Part shown: positions 22,920 to 34,727 of the stretch, piece by piece
Layout: every line of letters begins with the position of its first letter
How positions within the stretch are numbered: the stretch's first letter is position 1
Source: Tamarix chinensis
Taxonomy: Eukaryota; Streptophyta; Magnoliopsida; Caryophyllales; Tamaricaceae
Direction of reading: 5' to 3'
DNA length: 64,000 nucleotides
Assembly: GCA_030549775.1 (NCBI GenBank)
Contig: CM060175.1
Coordinates: 65,957,245 to 66,021,244 of the forward strand
Notes under the pieces: generated by a model
Database searches by the model: none
Seen by the model: only the letters and a program-made list of their open reading frames with translations
Told to the model about the DNA's origin: nothing
Position numbers and translations under genes: made by a program

Positions 22920-24470
22920 CCAATGAGAGTTATCCACGGACTGTTGGTACAACTTTTCTTTCTTGACACGCCAGTGGTCCTTCTGTTGGCTCTACTGCTC
23001 TAGTCCACCCTCCTCCTCTTCCGCTCAGGTGCGAAAAAATGAAAACTCCATTTGATTCTCTTTCCGTCTCCATTTATTTATTTATTTATTTATTTATTCA
23101 TTTTCGTTTTCGCTCCGCAACACTGTCTCTCCTTATGTACTTATTTCGATCGACAATAAGAGCAAACAATTACTTTTTGAAAATTTAAAATTGGCCAAAA
23201 TTTTGCTAATCATATTTCAATAAATAATTGCCATACTTACTAACTTATTTTTGTATATTTAAAACCGTTTGCCTACCAGTTGATCATGGCTTAATTGGTC
23301 GAATATACTATTAAACTCGACTTCAACTCCTATCTATATTCACCGAACTTCTCTTGGTTTCTAGGATTTACTTCTCCTCTAATATCTCACAAAAATATAT
23401 ATATATCCGACATGTGTAAATATGACTTTAATTTATTTTCTAAAATAATATGATTCGGTAATTAATTACACAAACATATACCCGTGGTCGACTTTATTAA
23501 ATGTTAGTTTTATTTTTATTTTTAATAATCATACCATATATCTTAATTAAGTTTTTTTAAATGTTTTTAAAATTATATGTTTAATTTATTCTAGTAAAAA
23601 TCATAAAACTACCTAACAAAAAAAAAGGAATCATAAAAAAGACATTAGATTCATTATCTCTAAGTTTTATTTTATATTTTAACATGATTAAATGAAAAAA
23701 AAAACTTAAAGTTGCAGGTTAAACAACTCGTGTTAATTGTAGTTAAGGGTTACTCCAAGAGCATTTATAAAGCAGTGGTGCTAAATTTAGGAAATCTATA
23801 CAACTAAAATTTAAGATACCTAAATGGAGTATTTAAGTTGTAGGAGAGAGGAAAGGGTTTCTTGAAGAAGGACACGTCCGTCAATTGGCCGCCCAAGTAA
23901 GGGAAAAATAATGATAACAAAAAGAAAAAAATATGAGTAGAAAAGTGTGGCGCAAACTTTTACTTTTATCAACAATTATCCAAAAATAAAAATTCCATCC
24001 ATCATTAGTTAGAGAATTTTATTTTTAAAAAAAGCAAAAAAAAAAAACAAATTACGAGTGAGGAGAGAATTTGTTAAGGCTCCGTGTTGACGAATGATTT
24101 TTAAAGAAAAAAATATTTTAAAATATTATTTATTAGCTTTGCTATAAATATTATATTTAGATATCTTAAAATAAAATTTTAATATTTATCAAATTTTTAA
24201 AAAAAATTATGTTAAAGTTCTATTAAATAAAACCAAAAAATAAGTTTAAATACATTTATAGGGTCTCATGGATAAAAAAAATTATTATAAATATTATATT
24301 TAAATTTTATGTATAAAAATATCATAATAAGAAAATTTAAAAAAAAATCTCAATGCAAAGTGAGTCACTTTTAAATTTTTTCTTATTATTTAATTTTTAT
24401 CATTTAAATTTTTTTTCATCTAAACAAAATCTAAAAAATTACAATGTTTTTCTCGTTAAAGATCCCTCCA
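22920..24470. other. Upstream intergenic region of the PP2C gene
   Basis: Moderate GC near the gene falls to very AT-rich DNA beyond about 23160. It includes an (ATTT)n run at 23071-23098. No second gene was recognised, so the PP2C promoter probably faces transposon-rich DNA within a kilobase. Confidence 0.5.
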
Positions 24471-24568
24471 CCAAAGATATTCTAATGAACTTAACTAGTT
24501 AATAAGCTTATTTAAAAGGGGACACCAAAGATGTTCTAATGAACTTAACTAGTTAATAAGCTTATTTG
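24471..24568. repeat. 54-bp tandem duplication
   Basis: The segment beginning CCAAAGATATTCTAATGAAC at 24471 recurs at 24525 with one substitution (ATATTC to ATGTTC) over about 44 bases, an offset of 54 bases. It is a recent local duplication in non-coding DNA. Confidence 0.9.
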
Positions 24569-26604
24569 GGGGGGCGAAGCGGGAAGCCATCTAACAAATA
24601 CCCTATCACATGGGGAAAAAAATTATTATATATATATATATTTTTAAAAATAGCCTTTTAACTAAATTTTTGATTAATTGTGATAGATTTATTTTTATTA
24701 AGATGGGGATTTTTATTTCATAAAACGTATAATTTAAATGTTACATTCGCTTTTCTACCAATTTTTTGTACAAAAGTACTCAAATTTATCTATCGCATCC
24801 ATTTTTACTATCAAATAAACTTAAATTTATCTTGAAAGATCATTCAAATATACACCGAATGTCATTTTAGTAACCTCATTTTTTTATTCAACGTTATCTG
24901 AAATAATAAGATATTTAAAATATCATATAACTAAATTAATAATGATGTTTGGTAGAATTTATGTATAAAAATTACTAAAGTAATAATAACATTTGACAAC
25001 ATATCTGATTTAGAATAAATTGATGTACATTGACAATTTTAGAAATTTTGTATTTTAATAAGATATATTCTTATTATATTTTTTATTTGCTTATATATTT
25101 AGTTTTGATAAGATATATTAATTAATAATCATAATAATTAATAATAATAATAGTTAATATTAATAAATAATGAATATTAATAACTATATCTTTATTAAAA
25201 AATTATATCAATTATCAATAATAGTATTATTAATTGTGAGGATGTGGTGGATGGGTATAATTTATAAAGTTATAAGGGTAAAAATATAATATAATTAAAA
25301 TATTTAATGAAAGATAGTGGTGCATACTCATGAAGCACTAATATGTATTATATACTCCTTCCATATAAAAAAAAAGTCATTATGTCATTTTATACACTTT
25401 TTAGGAGAGTAATAAAATTATTTTTAAAATTGCACTAACACCCGTTATTGAAAAATAACAAAGTATTTAATACATATATAATTATATAAAAAAAAGAAGG
25501 TAGAAGTAAAAATGAAAAATAGACTTATACTTTTCTAAAATAACTTTCTGTTTGATACAAAAATTTGATAACATAATGATTTCATTTTCAATATGGATGG
25601 AGTAATATAGATAATGAGATTGTAAAAATGATATGCAAAATAAATAAAACACTGAAGTAATAATATTCAAATAATATCAAAAATGGAAGGTTATGGCATA
25701 AAGCTTAAATATATTGTCAACAAAAAAATACAATAAATATATTACTCATTTCGTAATTAGATGAAATAGACAATTAAAAAGCCTACTGTACTCCAACACC
25801 AATATGGATATTATGCATATATGTACACCTTATAAGGTGTTTCTAACGTGCTAAATAGTAAAATAATCATAAATATAATAATATTTTAATTATTTTTGTT
25901 TAAATTACAATATGTGTGTGTGTGTGTATTGTTTGATTTTAAAAAATTATAAATATAATTATACTTTTAAAAATTATTATAATTATTATTGAAATGATTA
26001 TTATTATTATAAATATTTTTATTATAATAAGTGTAATAATAAAACATCAACAAAAAATTTTAAACAAAATTTAAGTAAACATCAAATTAAAAAAAAAACA
26101 AATCATGTCATAAAAGTTTAAATAAACATTAAATTAAGGAGAAAAAAAACATCACTCGATATATATATATAATATTTATTTTAATTTAAATACTACTAAC
26201 TTTTTTTCTATGTGCAGCTCAAACAATGCACACCCTCGGACACAGTTATCAAAATCATTTAAAAATGGGGTGGTGAGAAGTACCGTATGTATCAGCCAAA
26301 TCTTACGTTGTTATCATGTTTCTAATCATACAAAGAGTACTTTTAAAAATAACTTAACAGTGTTCGATACAAATAAAATAAAATAAAACTTATAGTGGTT
26401 GCACTTTGACGTACGCTCGTAAGAAATTCTTTAAAATAATAATAATAAATTAGTACAAAATTGTGACCTGCAGCATTTATCATATTTTACGTTTTGGTTT
26501 AATTTCTGTTTTTGATATCAAATAACTGACATCACTCGCAGCAAATATTAATGATAAACTTCCTAAATAGTTAGATTAATGGCCGTATAGCATACATTAC
26601 ATTA
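24569..26604. other. Very AT-rich intergenic DNA
   Basis: Dominated by ATT/AAT-type low complexity, with a GT run near 25914-25928. No coding or terminal-repeat structure was recognised. Confidence 0.55.
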
Positions 26605-26844
26605 AGTGCTTGTTTGGTTAGAAAATAATAAAAATAAAAAAATTATATTTATTTTTTATATATCTTGTATAATATAGTTAAAATTAAATATTTTTATTGT
26701 AAAGAATACTCATTTTAGATCTTAATTTGATCTAAAATAGGTATTTTATTAGAAATATATTTATTATTATTAAATATTTAATATACAAAATATAAAATAA
26801 AAGGGAATTTTTTCCACTCCTATTACTCTCGTACCGAACAAGTC
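26605..26844. mobile_element. Putative MITE, 240 bp, ends CTTGTTTGG / CCGAACAAG
   Basis: The left end (AAGTGCTTGTTTGGTTAG) and the complement of the right end (AGGACTTGTTCGGTACGAG) align over about 40 bases, mostly with transition differences. The interior is AT-rich and short, as in MITEs. The target duplication could not be settled, so the superfamily is open. Confidence 0.5.
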
Positions 26845-27120
26845 CTAATAGCTAGTTGTTTTTAAGACATTTATATTAGTAACTCAAAATAAAAGAAATT
26901 ATGATAAAGATATTGTAAAATAATAAAAAGATGAAAGAAAATTATTTTAAATAGAAATAGATTTATTTATGATTAATGTGTCCGTGGGTGAGGTTCACAT
27001 GCAAACTTTTTTTATTATACAAACATAAGAACCAATCTCAACCAAAATTAAATCAACATTCAAGATTATAATAATACCAAACCAAAAAACTAACCCAAAC
27101 CTATATCCAAACCAAATATC

Positions 27121-27858
27121 CAAACCTCTAAACCCTAAACCCTAAACCCTAAACCCTCTAAACCCTAACCCTAAACCCTCTAAACCCTAAACCCTAAACC
27201 ATAAACCCTCTAAACCCTAACAATAAACCCTAAACCCTCTAAACCCTAAACCATAAACCCTAAACCCTAAACCCTCTAAACCCTAAACCCTAAACCCTAA
27301 ACCTTAACCCTACACCCTATAAACCCTAAACCCTCTAAACCCTAAACCCTAAGCCCTCTAAACCCTAAACCCTAAACCCTAAACCCCTAAACCCTAAACC
27401 CTAAACCCTAAACCCTCTAAACCCTAAACCCTAAACCCTAAACCACCTAAACCCTAAACCCTAACCCCTATAAACCCTAAACCCTAAACCCTCTAAACCC
27501 TAAACCCTAAACCCTAAACCCTAAACCCTCTAAGCCCTAAACCCTAAACCATCTAAACCCTAAACCCTAAACCCTCTAAACCCTAAACCCTAAACCCTAA
27601 ACCCTAAACCCTCTAAACACTAAACCCCAAACCCTAAACCCTAAACCCCCTAAACCCTAAACCCTAAACCCTCTAAACCCTAAACCATCTAACCCATAAA
27701 CCCTAAACCCCAAACCCTAAACCCTCTAAACCCCAAACCCTCTAAACCCTAAACCATGAACCCTAACCCTAAACCCCAAACCCTCTAAACCCTAAACCAT
27801 GAACCCTAACCCTAAACCCCAAACCCTACAAACCTAAACCTACTAAACCCTAAACCAT
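27121..27858. repeat. Degenerate interstitial telomere-like array (CCCTAAA)n
   Basis: About 740 bases are built from CCCTAAA, the complement of the Arabidopsis-type TTTAGGG telomere repeat, interspersed with a longer variant unit CCCTCTAAA and point variants such as CCATAAA, CCCCAAA and CCATGAA. Unique sequence continues on both sides and the array lies inside a putative transposon, so it is an interstitial array, not a chromosome end. The mixture of two unit lengths suggests growth by slippage or unequal exchange after capture. Confidence 0.95.
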
Positions 27859-28530
27859 CTAATTTCCATCTAAAGGCATGCATGTTTCAACAAAAGAAAA
27901 AAAACATACTAATCAAATATACATTAATTTAGTTATACAATATGAGAATGAAAAAAAAAATCCTCCATGATTTGAAATTTGACAATTCCTTAAATTGAAC
28001 CTTACACAAGCTTGAAATAAAACCTTTCACTATCATCTAAACTACAATGAAAATCATCATTAACCAATACCTTCATGAAGTTGAACAAAAAATTACATCC
28101 AACTCCAATCTTTCATTCCAAAATCTGTCATTCAAATATAAAAAATTGACATTAGTTACAATTTGATGTAAGGAATTAAAAAAAAATGGTTCCAGCCATG
28201 TCAAACTAACCTGCAGAATTTGCCTGCCTCAAACTAACATCCCTAACCCTCTCTCCCAAAATAGGACACCCCTGCCCTGCCCTGCACCACCATCACCACA
28301 AATCTTCAGTGCATTTGCTTATGATTTTCTTATCCTCCAGGCCAGATTCAAAGCCTGAAATTTCATTAATTACAGACTAATTTCAGTAACATTAAAATCA
28401 TTATTACTAATCACAGTAGCATTAATCCATCCATATGATTAATCAGACTAACCTACAGCCACCAAACAATCAGCATTGATAATTAATCCATCCACAACAG
28501 AATACAACATTCCCGACACAGAGAATCTAG

Positions 28531-28620
28531 AGTATCAACATTGCCATCAAAAAATTGATTACAACAATCAGCATTGATAATCAGAGTATCAACATTGCCA
28601 TCAAAAAATTGATTACAAAA
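28531..28620. repeat. 54-bp tandem duplication inside the MULE-like element
   Basis: The segment starting AGTATCAACATTGCCATC at 28531 recurs identically at 28585 through ATTGATTACA, with the spacer ACAATCAGCATTGATAATCAG.. between. Confidence 0.9.
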
Positions 28621-28660
28621 AACATATAAGAACCAAAAAAAAGAATCAAAATTCACAAAC

Positions 28661-28678
28661 CTTAATCTGCTGATCCAT
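28661..28678 (-). other. Possible mini first exon (MDQQIK then GT)
   Basis: On the minus strand the GC-rich leader runs into ATG GAT CAG CAG ATT AAG followed directly by GTTTGTG, an arrangement like a short coding first exon ending at a donor site. No downstream exon was recognised before the telomere-like array. This may be the remnant of a captured gene start or chance. Confidence 0.25.
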
Positions 28679-28946
28679 ATCGAATCCAGCTGAAGGTCAA
28701 CCCGTCCCTTTGCTGCTGCACATCGATAGAACAAGCAGAAAACAAAAATGAACACCGGAACAAGCACAGATATAGGCGGCGTAGAGAGAAAAGGCAAGGC
28801 AATTCGAAGACAATGGAAGGAAGCGAAAGAGAGATGCGGAAGGAGAAGGAATCATGGATTTATGTACAGCGACAACTGGCGATGGACAGGGAGAGATTGG
28901 GATGGATAAAGAGAGGAGGAGGAACGGAGATGCTGATACGCGGCTC

Positions 28947-29176
28947 TGAGTGATAGATCGACAGCGATGGAGATGTGCAGAGCTAAATCTGGAGAAGGAG
29001 AGCAAGTGACGGCGACCGGAGAGAGCGAGGCAGACGACGCAGCGCGAGCATCGACGGAGTGATGAACAGTAGAAACACGAGCAGGGGGAAGACGGTGGGC
29101 TTCGGAACGGCACGAACGAACCAGACACGGAGTGATAGATTGACAGCGATGGAGATGTGCAGAGCTAAATCTGGCG
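28947..29176. repeat. Direct repeat, about 183-bp offset, in GC-rich block
   Basis: GAGTGATAGAT(C/T)GACAGCG followed by ATGGAGATGTGCAGAGCTAA and ATCTGG occurs at about 28947-28992 and again at about 29130-29175, nearly identical over 45 bases. It indicates internal amplification within the GC-rich leader of the MULE-like element. Confidence 0.9.
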
Positions 29177-29462
29177 AAGAGAGAGGGAGACGGGAGGTGT
29201 AGAGAGGGAGGCGAGCGGTGCAGAGAGGGAGACGAGAGACGAGAGGCGGGAGGTGCAGAGAGAGGGAGTGCGAAGGGGGGTCGGGGTCGGGATTAGATGT
29301 GCAGACAGGGGGGCGGGGCGGGACGGGAGATAAGGTACGGAATAGTAACAAAAATAGGAATGTATTTTCAGCCGTAAGATTTGTCAGATCCAACGATCGA
29401 AAAGCATACCTACGTTTGTACAGTAAATATAGTCCGCACATGATCCTTAATCATGTGTCCGT

Positions 29463-30839
29463 ATCTAAAATGTAAAATAAAAAGAATGAAGAAGGCAATA
29501 CATTTTAACTAATACACGTCATTGCTATATTTTAGGAGCAAAAAATGATTATTCGTCGATGGACGGAACTTGTAGTATTAATAATTAATTAATGTACGTA
29601 AGTAGTATTCTACTACATGCTGGTGCCTGGTGCGGTGCGTACTTTTAATTTTTAAATAGCCAAACGTGATATTCCGCTTTCTTCGCTCCCTTTCCCTTTT
29701 ATTTGTTTTATTTCTCGGAGGAGGGGGGGGATCGTCAACAGGCGGCGTGATCGTGGCGTACGATGTTCCTGGCCCTCTCATTTCGTAGTTGAAATCCTAC
29801 GCTAGCGTGCGGTCACTGTCGGTGCATGGTGCATCACATTAGAATAGTTACCGGCTTTTTAACCTAGCGTAGCAGCTGCATTATTCTACCAGACTTTTCT
29901 TTTGCTCGGATGCCGTATTAATAATTTATGACAATGTCAATCTCGTTATTCATTTATTTTTTCCCAAAGCAATTAAGGGTCGTCGTCTATTTATTTTTTT
30001 ATTCGATCCGATTTAGCTTTATTTAATTTAAAATATAAATGGGTTTCATAGATTTATATTTTTTTTTGATAAGTAATAGTTTTATAATTATTATTTAATA
30101 TAGGTTATTTTTTAAGATAAAGATGTGAATCCAACTTCTCATATTAACTATAAAATAAATTTTTTTTTTTATTGTTTTAGGATAAACATGGCATTGCCTA
30201 TGGTATTACACAGCGTCGTAACGTCGTTGTTTATTGCATATCTATTATCGCCCGGAGAGACACGATTCCATTTTTCAATAGGAGGTCATCTTCTTCCTAA
30301 GCATAAGTCGAGCTAGGACACGTGCCGCTTCATTACGGGATCTATGCACTAATTGAAATTTATAATCAGACTTCATTTCCACGTCAACAAAAAAGTGACT
30401 ATAAATAGCAGATACTAAAAGTTTAAAAAAAATATATAATTACCGTATATATCATAATAATTTACATAATTAATATACAGAAATAAATATACATTATTGT
30501 ATATATCAAACATAATCATCATAGAAAAATATATATAATAAATACAATAACTAACAAAATAAATGTACAAAAAATACATAAAAATCACATCAACAAACAT
30601 AATTTCAATAAAAATAGGCAATATTAGTAGAAATAATCACAATAGATATAGATACATAATCATTATATAATTTGTCATCATCTTTCTAAAAATGGTAAAT
30701 TTTTAATATAGAAATTATAAAATAAAAATACATTTTTACGTGGAAAATATATTAATGTGAGCCTCTATTTATAGAGAGATAAAATATATAATCATTATTA
30801 TATATATTTTATATTAGTACACATAATTTATATAGAAAT
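29463..30839. other. Intergenic, no gene recognised
   Basis: Contains a moderately GC-rich, apparently unique part (29580-29900) and AT-rich remainder. Short open stretches (for example 29578-29781 minus, 30125-30316 plus) resemble no known protein. Confidence 0.45.
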
Positions 30840-30995
30840 TAGGGATGGCAATTTTTCTCGTTGGTTCAGGGTTTCATTGGGAATTTTCCGTTTGGATTCG
30901 GGAGAGAATTCTGGATCGGATTTGGGTTCGAGGATTCTTAACGAGAATTTTTTTTGAATAGGTTTGGAGTCCTCATCCTCAAACCGGTCCCGAAT

Positions 30996-31061
<66 letters not shown>

Positions 31062-31368
31062 ATTTCATATTATATATGTGTGTGTGTGTAAATTTTGTTA
31101 TAGAATATAAATTAAAAGTATAATATAAAAAAGGCTTGAGATCGGAGATCGGGTATAAAGTCAGATTTCAGGGATTGTGTCGGGTTTCAAAGTTGGGGAA
31201 TAAATTAGGAATAAAAAATAAATTGGGAATCGGGTCAAGTATGGATATTCAATATGTACCGGAATTGGGTTAGGAAATCCCCTATAAAAATAAATAAATC
31301 GGGGATCGGGTTGGGTTCGGAAATAGGGATGGAGTCCCAATTCTTGATTCGCCCCGTTGTCATCCCTA
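30840..31368. mobile_element. hAT-type MITE with 8-bp target duplication
   Basis: The ends TAGGGATGGCAA and TTGTCATCCCTA are inverted repeats (one mismatch) of the TAGGGATG type common in plant hAT elements. They are flanked by 8-base direct repeats ATAGAAAT (30832-30839) and ATAAAAAT (31369-31376), one mismatch, the duplication length of hAT transposons. The 529-base interior has no coding capacity and is expanded by a TA microsatellite (30999-31058). Confidence 0.8.
30999..31058. repeat. (TA)n microsatellite inside the hAT MITE
   Basis: About 30 perfect TA units, followed shortly by a GT run. The repeat accounts for over a tenth of the MITE length. Confidence 0.95.
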
Positions 31369-31376
31369 ATAAAAAT

Positions 31377-33024
31377 AGATGTCATATATCGACAAAAGTA
31401 ATCACCATATAAGTATATATAATTACCATAAAAATTGACATAATCATCTTAAAAAAATAGTAAAATTTTACTATAAAAAATTTACGTCAAAAATACATCT
31501 ATATGGATCTCTACTTATAGAGAACAATTATGATTATTATGATATATATAATTTATTTGATAATCTAAATTAAAAATTAAACTAGTTTAAAATATTCAAC
31601 CAAAGATACTAACATGCTCACGGGTGTATCCCAATAACTTGTCCCGCCATGGACGGGAATTTGTGTTTATCAAATGAAAAGTGTCATGTCCCCAAACTCG
31701 ACGCACAAATCAAAACACAAATTCGCCCATAAATATACATAGGTTGCATTAATTTTATTTTTAATTGATAATGAAGTAGCAAAACTAGAAATAATACGAA
31801 ATAATTAAAAAAGGTAAAAGACAAAAAAGTAAAATAAGTTTATTATAATGATTAAAATAATAAATTATAATTTTTCCCCATCAATGGAGGAAATAACCAA
31901 GTTTTATTGGGGAAAAAAGCTCAAATCCTATTCCGTGATCAATCTACATTACTGGATTCTTTGGTACAAAACACAAAAATCTATCAGTAAGTTATTATTA
32001 TTATTATTATTTGACATTTTATTATTGTGTTGCTGGTGTAAAATAATGTTTCCTATCCAAATTTTAACCCAAACTAAAAATTAAATTTTACTAAAAATAT
32101 ATATGTTAGTATATTAATTTTATTTTTTATTAATAATTAAGTAATACAAACTAATAATAATACAAAATAAAATAAAATTGGACACAAAAAAATGTAAATT
32201 TATTATTATATTAATAATATTAATAATAAACTTATTATACTTTTATGCCGTAAGATTTTTAATAATGTATTATTATTATTTTATGTTATGCCATTATTAA
32301 TAAAAATAAAATTTAATATATTAATATATGTATATTTAAAAAAAAAAAGATTTTAGTTTGGGTTAAAATTTGGAGACTGGCCGGTGTACGACTACTGTAC
32401 TCGTACAGTCGTACCGAATTGTATATGGGTTGGTTCCAGGCTTCCAGCTGCTGCTGCTTTTCTTTTTCTTTTTCTTTTTTTACCCCCGCAAGATGAAAAT
32501 CTCGATTGAAACGTACAGAATTTGCCGGTAGTATATTATTGTAGGGCCACGTAATGAATACTATTATTGAGGTAAGTAAATCCCAGAAATAACCCAAACC
32601 CCCCACCTCCGGTGGTTAAGACACGTGTCATGTACATGACGTGGAATCGAAGCTGCACTCTCGTATGTCGAGCCCGACACGTTTCACGCACTTGCTTGCT
32701 TCCTGCCCCCGCCCACCTCGGCCCCACACTATTATTATTTGTTACTTGAGATTTTTTTGATTTTTTTATTAGGTTCCCTCCTTTATCTGTTTTGTCTTTG
32801 CCGCCCTTCTTGGTTTCCGGCAAACCGCTGCATCGGCTTTTCCATTTTCAACACTAAAAAATCTGGCTGACCAATTTAGGAGATATATTAATCTCAGAAG
32901 GGGCTATAGATTAGAGTATAGTATGGTGATTAAAATATGATGAAGGAGGCTCACATTAAATAATCCACAGCGGAGAAAGATACAAGTCTACGACAATAGC
33001 TGGAACCAATTACAAAGAATCAAA

Positions 33025-33027
<3 letters not shown>
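31377..33027. other. Intergenic; unique-looking GC-richer part at 32370-32830
   Basis: The left part is AT-rich with ATT-type runs. The 32370-32830 part is less AT-rich and contains GACACGTGTC (a G-box palindrome near 32621-32630) and ATGACGTGG. It could be the promoter of an unrecognised transcript, but no coding exon follows in either direction. Confidence 0.35.

Positions 33028-33056
<29 letters not shown>
33028..33056. repeat. (CT)n microsatellite
   Basis: About 14 perfect CT units, followed 18 bases later by short C and A homopolymer runs. Confidence 0.95.
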
Positions 33057-33059
<3 letters not shown>

Positions 33060-33519
33060 CTATTAAACCAAACCACCCCCCCCCCCAAAAAAAAAAAATC
33101 TATGAGGACATAACGATCCTGTGTTTCCATCTTATCTTCCGTGTCTCTCTCGTTATGTGACGTGTTGATGCTGGGCGGCCGTCCATCCAATAATTTTAAA
33201 TCCTAACTTTTTTTCTTTTATAAATGTAAGATATTACTTCTAGTATATTAGGTGTAAGATGAGAAATGTCACCACGTGTTGTCTGCTGTCGTACCAATCA
33301 CATAAATTTCCAACAGATTATTTATTATTATTATTATTCTGCATGTCTTTAAGAGATTATTTTGGTTCCCATTCTAACAAATCATTTAAAAAAAAAATTT
33401 AAAAGTTGAAAGAAACAATAAAATCTTCTTTTTAAAAGATAAAAAAAAAATAAAAAATTGACGCATATCTTTCTTACTTCTATTATGCACATCCTATATT
33501 AATAGTGTTAGGATATTTA

Positions 33520-34630
33520 AGGATCATCAAAATTCAATGTTTAATTTCTATAGTCTGTAATAACAAATACTTATATAAAATTAACATTAAACTACAAGGA
33601 TCGCCTCTTTGGTATATGTTAGAATGAACATTTTAGCTAGTTTTTAGTTTATATGTTATATGTAGCTGAATAGGTGATCTGCTAAATGATAGACTTTATA
33701 GACGGCGTAGCATAAATTGATGTGTGAACAGTAAGTATAATATCCACACTTAGTGATATGAGTAAAAAGGCTACATTAATTAATTCTCCAAACTAACTTT
33801 GAAAGCCTCGCATTTTATAGATGTCCGATAAAGAGAAAACACATTAAACTTCGCTACAAAGCTTTTATATTAAAGTTTCAACTTAACTATCTTACAGTAA
33901 TGTATATATAATTTTGTGTAAAAAACTTAGATTTGATATTCACAAAAATCGTTAGAACCCTAAATCAATTAACGTTCCAATGATATCTATATTGTAGGGT
34001 AAATATTGTTTTTCAAACTCTGAATTTTACTTCTTTCCAATGTGATTCATAAGCTGCTATTCAAAGTCCGGAAATGTTCTTGCATCAATCTTCCCAAAAA
34101 AACACTTTGTTAATCAAGTTTAAAATTATTGGCATGTGAACCTATTTTGAGATTATAAGCTATTTTTTTGATAAGCTTATTAGATTAATCTATGAAATAA
34201 GTCTCAATTTTTAGCTTACAACTATCAGGCTTCATCTTTTGGTCTATTTTTTTTTTACACCTTTTAGTTAAGTTTTAGCTAAAAAGGTATTGATAAAACA
34301 GATATAAAAGGTTATGTATACAAAGTATCTCCTTTTACATTCCCATTATAAGACACACACCCACCAAAGAGTTTGTTTATATTGAAGTTGCTAAATTAGT
34401 TAAAAATAGGTTACCTATTGATCAACCTTATTATGAATAAACTAAAGTGGAAAAAATCAAAGAGAGGAGCAAAGTTTAGCTACATCATTAATTCAAGGTT
34501 TATCATAGTTCATAGTTACAAATATTCATAAAAAATTAACACCAAACTACCATGATTATTGTTTGGCATATGTTTGTATGGTCACTTCAGCTAGTTTTTA
34601 GCTCATTTGACTAAAAAAAGTATTTAAATC
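33520..34630. repeat. Dispersed direct repeat pair
   Basis: A segment of about 120 bases at 33530-33660 (AATTCAATG..., CAAATACTTATATAAAATTAA, ...TTTTAGCTAGTTTTTAG) recurs in diverged form at about 34490-34620. The two copies sit about 960 bases apart in AT-rich DNA. This is likely an old tandem or transposon-borne duplication. Nothing coding was seen between them. Confidence 0.6.
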
Positions 34631-34727
34631 TGATGTGAATCTTAAGAATTTATATTTAATTAATTTTTAAAATTGCTGTGAATTATTTACTTATAATTGT
34701 TTGTCTTATTTGGTGAATAAATAGGAG

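Larger units (their letters stand above)
26986..29453 (-). mobile_element. Non-autonomous Mutator-like element carrying telomere-like repeats
   Basis: A perfect 9-base direct repeat TGTGTCCGT flanks the segment (26977-26985 and 29454-29462), the target duplication length of Mutator-like elements. Just inside, the two ends are inverted repeats: starting from GGTTCACATGC on the left and GGATCATGTGC on the right (minus strand), 27 of 38 positions agree without gaps and most differences are transitions. The 2468-base interior has no transposase. On the minus strand it begins with an AT-to-GC transition and a GC- and pyrimidine-rich block (about 28680-29340), then AT-rich DNA, and it ends with the telomere-like array. 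The layout resembles a transcribed, gene-fragment-carrying MULE, but no captured gene was recognised. Confidence 0.6.

Noticed and set aside
27121..27858. A true chromosome end or telomere
   Set aside because: The array is degenerate, mixed with 9-bp variant units and followed by more than 36 kb of unrelated sequence. It is interstitial.
24471..28620. Coincidence of a 54-bp offset in tandem duplications at 24471, 28531 and in the array at 38880-39245
   Set aside because: The three units are unrelated in sequence. The shared length is most simply chance.
28483..29441. Overlapping minus-strand frames of 104-152 codons, rich in Ser, Leu and Pro
   Set aside because: They follow from the CT-rich, GC-rich composition of the MULE-like leader, overlap each other in different frames and show no domain or splice logic.
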